Origin: an uncultured Planctomycetaceae bacterium
GTDB taxonomy: Bacteria; Planctomycetota; Planctomycetia; Pirellulales; UBA1268
Length of the DNA: 8,463 bases
Assembly: GCA_937900985.1 (NCBI GenBank)
Contig: CALCGM010000312.1
Coordinates: 1 to 8,463, forward strand
Direction of reading: 5' to 3'
The first letter of the stretch is position 1. Each line of letters begins with the position of its first letter. Shown piece after piece: positions 5,070 to 8,463 of the stretch. Both the position numbers and the translations under genes were made by a program. The notes below the pieces were generated by a model. It was given only the letters and a program-made list of their open reading frames with translations. It was not told the DNA's origin and made no database searches.

Positions 5070-5440
5070 TGCTCGATGTTGGCCGTCACCGTTCAGACCT
5101 CGCCCGGGCCATTGCCGACGTCCGCAGCTGGGTTGAGCAGTCGATTTGCTCAGATGGCTCAACAGTCCTGGTCACTGAGCTCGCCTGCCATAAGCCAGGC
5201 TGCCCGCCCAGAGAGACCGTGATCGCGATTCTCAACGGACGGGGATCTCAAACCTGGAAGGTCGCCTGCCCGGCTGCGGACCTCTCCGCCGACGACGTCA
5301 CTGCCGTGCTTGCACAGCCCCCTGATGCAACCCTTGCTGCCCGCACGCATCACGGCAACTGCTGCGGGCCAGCACCGGCGGCTGTTTCGTCAGCCAACTC
5401 TCCTGCACGCACAGTCCATCATCCCGGAGACGCTCCATGA
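5069..5440 (+). CDS. Uncharacterised 123-aa protein with CxxxxCPP motif and His/Cys-rich tail
   Basis: The core (about residues 10-85) has an N-terminal helix (LARAIADVRSWVEQ), then VLVTELACHKPGCPPRETVIAIL (listed in parts: TELAC at 36-40, PGCPPRET at 43-50) and a second strand-helix unit with WKVACPAADLSADDV. The TELxC-xx-PGCPPxET pattern recalls small uncharacterised proteins I associate loosely with COG0523 GTPase genes. The tail (90-123) looks disordered but carries HHGNCCG (94-100) and a second HH (117-118), possible metal ligands. Cysteines are C27, C40, C45, C68, C98 and C99. It overlaps the upstream gene by 1 base and the GTPase gene by 4 (ATGA, 5437-5440). A metal-carrier or client of the GTPase is a reasonable guess; a redox role through the Cys pair is an alternative. 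Not a family I can name. Confidence 0.75.
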   Translation: MLDVGRHRSDLARAIADVRSWVEQSICSDGSTVLVTELACHKPGCPPRETVIAILNGRGSQTWKVACPAADLSADDVTAVLAQPPDATLAARTHHGNCCGPAPAAVSSANSPARTVHHPGDAP

Positions 5441-6450
5441 GCACCGCTTCCTCATCCGCTGCCAGCACACAGCCACTCACAAACGACCCGTCACGACGGG
5501 TTCCCGTGACCGTCCTGACGGGCTTTCTCGGGTCTGGCAAGACCACGCTGCTCAACCACATCCTGACCGAGCAGCATGGTCGACGGATCGCCGTCATCGA
5601 AAACGAGTTTGGGGAAGTCGGCGTCGACCACGAACTGGTCATCGGCGCTGAAGAAGAGATCTTCGAGATGAACAACGGCTGCATCTGCTGCACGGTTCGC
5701 GGGGATCTGATCCGTATTCTGGGAACCTTGATGAAGCGACGAGACCGCTTCGATGCAATCCTCATCGAGACGACCGGGCTTGCAGATCCCGGCCCGGTGG
5801 CCCAGACATTCTTCGTCGATGACCGGATGCAGGAGACGCTGCGGCTCGACGGCATTGTGACCCTCGTCGATGCCCGCCACGTTCTTGAGCAGCTCGGCCA
5901 CAGCGAAGAGACCACGCAGCAGATTGCTTTTGCCGACGTGATCCTTCTCAACAAGATTGATCTGGTTGAGCCGGAGACGCTCGACGCGATCGAAGCGAGA
6001 ATCCGGCGAATGAACGCCGTGGCAGCGATCCACCGCACCCGCGATGCCGCGGTGGACCTGAACCGTGTCCTTGATGTTGGAGGTTTCAATCTCGACAGGG
6101 CACTGGAGGTCGATCCCGCCTTCATGGAGACGGAACATCCCCATCACGAGCATGACGAACAGGTCACGAGCGTGGGCATCGAGGTCGTCGGCGAGGTCGA
6201 CGGCGACAAGCTCAACGAGTGGCTGAGCAACCTGCTTGCGACCAAGGGCGTCGACCTGTTTCGGATGAAGGGCGTGCTTGCAATCCGTGGAGAGCCCCGT
6301 CGCTACGTCTTCCAAGGTGTGCACATGCTCCTCGACCACCGGCCTGATCGGCCGTGGGGCACCGACCAACGGGAAAACCGGATGATCTTTATCGGCCGCG
6401 ACCTTGACCGAGCCAGCCTGACCGAGGGATTTCGTCAATGTCTCGTCTGA
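5437..6450 (+). CDS. COG0523 (CobW/ZigA-type) GTPase metallochaperone
   Basis: This 337-aa G3E-family GTPase is thought to deliver a metal, here probably zinc, to client proteins at the cost of GTP. The first 21 residues are a polar extension. Then come Walker A GFLGSGKTT (29-37), the IENEFGEVG switch region (54-62), the family metal site CICC (82-85) in NNGCICCTVRGDL, Walker B-like LIETTGLADPGP (109-120) and the base-recognition motif NKID (172-175). A histidine-rich linker, HPHHEHDE (234-241), joins the C-terminal CobW_C domain (about 245-336, with MKGVLAI and YVFQGVHML). Length is normal and all key motifs are intact. The RBS GGAGA is 6 bases from the ATG. It overlaps its neighbours by 4 and 13 bases. 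It is not cobalamin CobW, because no corrin pathway gene is near; the neighbours point to the zinc subgroup. Confidence 0.92.
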   Translation: MSTASSSAASTQPLTNDPSRRVPVTVLTGFLGSGKTTLLNHILTEQHGRRIAVIENEFGEVGVDHELVIGAEEEIFEMNNGCICCTVRGDLIRILGTLMKRRDRFDAILIETTGLADPGPVAQTFFVDDRMQETLRLDGIVTLVDARHVLEQLGHSEETTQQIAFADVILLNKIDLVEPETLDAIEARIRRMNAVAAIHRTRDAAVDLNRVLDVGGFNLDRALEVDPAFMETEHPHHEHDEQVTSVGIEVVGEVDGDKLNEWLSNLLATKGVDLFRMKGVLAIRGEPRRYVFQGVHMLLDHRPDRPWGTDQRENRMIFIGRDLDRASLTEGFRQCLV

Positions 6451-7508
6451 AGCAAAAGCTTCGTGGCAGGCTGACGGTCCAGAAGGTCTCCTCCATGCGG
6501 CTGGATGAGGCGGTCATCGGCCTCCATTTCACCCACGCAAGTCAGCTGGCAGCCCTCACGGCGGCAGGAAGTGTCTGGCTCACGGCGACCACGCCCATGG
6601 AGCCGAGGCGGCTGGGAGGACATCACCAGGGCGGGCTCGCGCTCGACGCTGAACCAGGCGGCATGCGACTCGCCAGCGGCGGCCAGGATGGCCTTCTGCG
6701 TGTCTGGGATGTCGTTGAGGGACAGCAGATTGCCGCCGTGCAGACAGGCACAGCATGGGTGGAGCGGGTGGCCTGGCAACCTGAGGGTAGCCGCATCGCC
6801 ACAACGGCGGGGCGTCGCGTCGGCGTCTGGAATGCCGATGGCTTGCTGCTGGGGCTCTCAGACGACCATGCCAGCACCGTTGCCGACCTAGCCTGGAAAC
6901 CCGATGGCACGCAAATCGCGACCGCCGCCTACGGCGGGGCCGCCTACCTCGCGGCCGATGCTGCCGGCCCGCACAACGCTGCGATTCTCAAGGGATCGTC
7001 GCTGGTTCTCGCCTGGCAGCCACAGGGCCGGTATTTGGCCGTCGGCAATCAGGACGAAACAGTGCTCTTTGTGACCGCTGAGACTGGCGAAACCTTGCAG
7101 ATGTGGGGCTTCCCCTCCAAGGTACTGGCGATGGCCTGGAGCGGCGACGGGCGATTGCTCGCAACCGCTGCCGGACCCGGCGTGATTCTCTGGGATACCT
7201 CGGGCCGTGGACCGAAGGGAAGGGTGCCCGCGGTTCTGGCAGGGCACACCGGCGTTGTGACGACACTTGCCTGGCAGCCGCAGGGACCGATCCTCGCCAG
7301 CGGCGGCAGCGATGGCCGCGTCTGCCTCTCTACCCCCGCCAGCCATGTTCGCGATGGGCCGCGAGCCGACGGCGAGCCGACGACGATCGACCCTGAGGCC
7401 TCTATTCCGCTCAACGACGATGTCACTGCGGTGTGCTGGTCGACCGGCGGGCGCCTGCTTGCCGTCGGTGACCGCGGTGGCGTTGTGTCTGTCTACCGCT
7501 TCGGATGA
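6438..7508 (+). CDS. WD40 beta-propeller protein, COG0523 partner type
   Basis: This 356-aa cytoplasmic protein (no signal peptide) consists of about seven WD40-like blades. Blade ends are visible as LASGGQDGLLRVWD (79-91), VGVWN (128-132), AVGNQDETVLFV (201-212), VILWD (249-253), LASGGSDGRV (286-295) and AVGDRGGVVSVY (342-353). Segments such as WGFPSKVLAMAWSGDGRLLAT (split: 223-229 and 231-242) resemble the WD40 proteins found beside COG0523 GTPases in alphaproteobacterial zinc-limitation loci. A propeller of this kind usually serves as a binding platform; what it binds is unknown, and the GTPase is the obvious candidate. Start: ATG at 6438 has GAGGG 9 bases upstream and overlaps the GTPase gene by 13 bases. 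Confidence 0.9.
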   Translation: MSRLKQKLRGRLTVQKVSSMRLDEAVIGLHFTHASQLAALTAAGSVWLTATTPMEPRRLGGHHQGGLALDAEPGGMRLASGGQDGLLRVWDVVEGQQIAAVQTGTAWVERVAWQPEGSRIATTAGRRVGVWNADGLLLGLSDDHASTVADLAWKPDGTQIATAAYGGAAYLAADAAGPHNAAILKGSSLVLAWQPQGRYLAVGNQDETVLFVTAETGETLQMWGFPSKVLAMAWSGDGRLLATAAGPGVILWDTSGRGPKGRVPAVLAGHTGVVTTLAWQPQGPILASGGSDGRVCLSTPASHVRDGPRADGEPTTIDPEASIPLNDDVTAVCWSTGGRLLAVGDRGGVVSVYRFG

Positions 7509-7541
7509 TCTCAACGAGGCTGCAAGGCTGGGAGGCAACTG

Positions 7542-8174
7542 GTGAAACTATCGCAGCTGATCCGTCGAGCTGACGGCTGGTCGGACCACGCCGTCGCGAA
7601 GATTAGTGCCGCCAACACAGACGTCGTCGAGCTGCGCCGATCGCTTCGCTTGGAGGGCAATCCGATCGCAGACAGCCACTTGCGGGACGTTCGCTTCACG
7701 ACGTCTGCCCGGGGAGCCGCGATCAAGATCTCTCGCGGGCTTGCCGATCTGTCGATCGGTCAGTCCCGCCACCAGCGAGCTTTGATTGCTAACGACATTC
7801 TGGGCCTCGTCTGCGGCATGCTTGCTGTGTTCGACTGGCGGCGGATTGAGGTCCGGTTCGAAGTAGCCGCTGCGCAGTCGTGCCCGAAGTTTCACTGTGA
7901 CAACGTGCTTGTGCGGATGCTCACAACCTACGTCGGTCCGGGAACCGAATACATCCAACGAGACCGCCCCGACACGATCCACCAGGCCTCAGCGGGCTCA
8001 CTTGTTTTCTTCAAGGGCTTCCGTCATCCCACCCATGCCAACACCGTACTGCACCGCTCGCCGCCAGTCCGCCAAGGCGAGCGACGCCTGACCGTGGTGA
8101 TCGATCAGGCGGGTTGGCAGTCGCTCGATATGCCGCACAGCAACTCACCGATGCAAACGAGCGAGATCGCTTAG
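7542..8174 (+). CDS. DUF1826 protein, possible Fe(II)/2-oxoglutarate oxygenase fold
   Basis: This 210-aa cytoplasmic protein matches the DUF1826 pattern: CPKFHCD (114-120), RMLTTYVGPGTEYI (125-138), SLVFFKGF (153-160), HRSPPV (171-176) and RRLTVVID (181-188). Length is usual for the family and the C-terminus looks complete. In my recollection DUF1826 genes often sit with COG0523 GTPases under zinc control; the function is unknown. The arrangement H118-x-D120, H171 and R182-x-T184 follows the order and spacing of the 2-His-1-carboxylate iron site plus 2-oxoglutarate anchor of cupin-like oxygenases, which I report as inference. GTG at 7542 is supported by GGAGG 6 bases upstream. The gene lies 33 bases after the WD40 gene and is last in the operon. 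Confidence 0.88.
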   Translation: MKLSQLIRRADGWSDHAVAKISAANTDVVELRRSLRLEGNPIADSHLRDVRFTTSARGAAIKISRGLADLSIGQSRHQRALIANDILGLVCGMLAVFDWRRIEVRFEVAAAQSCPKFHCDNVLVRMLTTYVGPGTEYIQRDRPDTIHQASAGSLVFFKGFRHPTHANTVLHRSPPVRQGERRLTVVIDQAGWQSLDMPHSNSPMQTSEIA

Positions 8175-8181
8175 GCTGCCT

Positions 8182-8197
8182 ACCACGGGCTCGTGGT
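8182..8197 (+). terminator. Short perfect hairpin after the operon
   Basis: ACCACG-GGCT-CGTGGT is a perfect 6-bp stem with a 4-nt loop, beginning 8 bases after the DUF1826 stop codon. No T-run follows. It could be a weak terminator of the operon or chance; it sits exactly where the Uma2 remnant begins. Confidence 0.3.
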
Positions 8198-8462
8198 CAT
8201 CACGCACGCGAAGATCAACGGTCCGCCCGATCTCGTGGTGGAGATTCTCTCTCCCTCGACCGCCAAAAACGACATGGCCGTCAAAAAGAATCTCCACCAG
8301 CGAGAAGGCGTGACGGAATACTGGACCGTCGATCCCGATGCCCGAGCGGTTGAACAGTACCGGCTCGTCGATGGTGTGTTTCACCAGGTTCCTGCCGCCG
8401 AGCCGCTCAGAGGGCTCGAAGGCCTGGTGCAGTTCTGCCAGGCAGATGCCTGGTCGCCGTGA
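8187..8462 (+). pseudogene. 5'-truncated Uma2 (DUF820) gene remnant
   Basis: The frame GLVVITHAKINGPPDLVVEILSPST (given here as GLVVITHAK, then INGPPDLVVEILSPST) matches the second half of Uma2 proteins, including the E of VVEILSP, the following lysines and GVTEYWTVDPDARAVEQYRLVDG. It ends with TGA at 8460-8462. The first half is missing, including the E of the HEIVDGD-like motif and the D of the QPDL-like motif, so the PD-(D/E)XK site is incomplete. The only possible start is a GTG at 8193 inside a hairpin, without an RBS; that gives 89 aa. The intact Uma2 at 2348-2905 shows what is lost, roughly 95 residues. The sequence begins within about 15 bases of the DUF1826 stop, which marks a rearrangement junction. 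Expression from the operon transcript cannot be excluded. Confidence 0.75.
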
Positions 8463-8463
8463 C

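Noticed and set aside
5491..6438. Long minus-strand reading frame (315 codons) opposite the COG0523 GTPase
   Set aside because: The plus strand encodes every G3E motif in order. The antisense frame exists because of codon bias and shows no RBS or family motif.
1..8463. Insertion sequences, integrases, CRISPR repeats, tRNA genes
   Set aside because: No transposase or integrase motifs, no regularly spaced repeats and no tRNA-like cloverleaf were seen on either strand, despite the rearranged look of 3000-4000 and of the right end.

Overview
The window is GC-rich DNA, almost certainly bacterial, and looks like a planctomycete or a close relative. The grounds for that are a Uma2-type PD-(D/E)XK gene plus a second Uma2 fragment, a CopG/PIN toxin-antitoxin pair, a decayed glpD and a small lipoprotein. 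The taxonomic call is inference; no rRNA or other phylogenetic marker is present. No tRNA, rRNA, CRISPR array or transposase was seen.

Left part (1-3000). The window opens with the last 43 codons of an unidentified plus-strand gene. Minus-strand genes follow: a two-gene toxin-antitoxin operon (ribbon-helix-helix antitoxin then PIN toxin, overlapping by 4 bases) with a sigma70-like promoter that holds an operator-like inverted repeat; an exported alpha/beta hydrolase of the dienelactone-hydrolase type; and an intact Uma2-family protein. The Uma2 promoter appears to lie at the edge of a deleted gene.

Middle (3000-4860). A stretch of gene remains on the minus strand holds a TPR fragment joined to pieces of glpD (aerobic glycerol-3-phosphate dehydrogenase) that lost an internal block, changed frame and lost the C-terminus. 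A minus-strand gene for a probable small lipoprotein follows. A roughly 240-380 base intergenic region then holds two back-to-back promoter-like elements arranged around a palindrome.

Right part (4866-8174). A tight plus-strand operon of five genes is the most interesting content: a 67-aa single-pass membrane protein, a 123-aa protein with a Cys/Pro motif and a His/Cys-rich tail, a COG0523 (CobW/ZigA-type) GTPase metallochaperone, a WD40 beta-propeller protein, and a DUF1826 protein. Overlaps of 1, 4 and 13 bases and a 33-base gap suggest one transcript. COG0523-WD40-DUF1826 is a combination I associate with zinc-limitation (Zur-type) regulons of Proteobacteria, so this is probably a zinc-scarcity module. 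The two small upstream proteins are its undescribed part, and DUF1826 carries an HxD...H...RxT pattern like that of Fe(II)/2-oxoglutarate oxygenases. The window ends with a Uma2 gene remnant missing its N-terminal half, directly after the operon.
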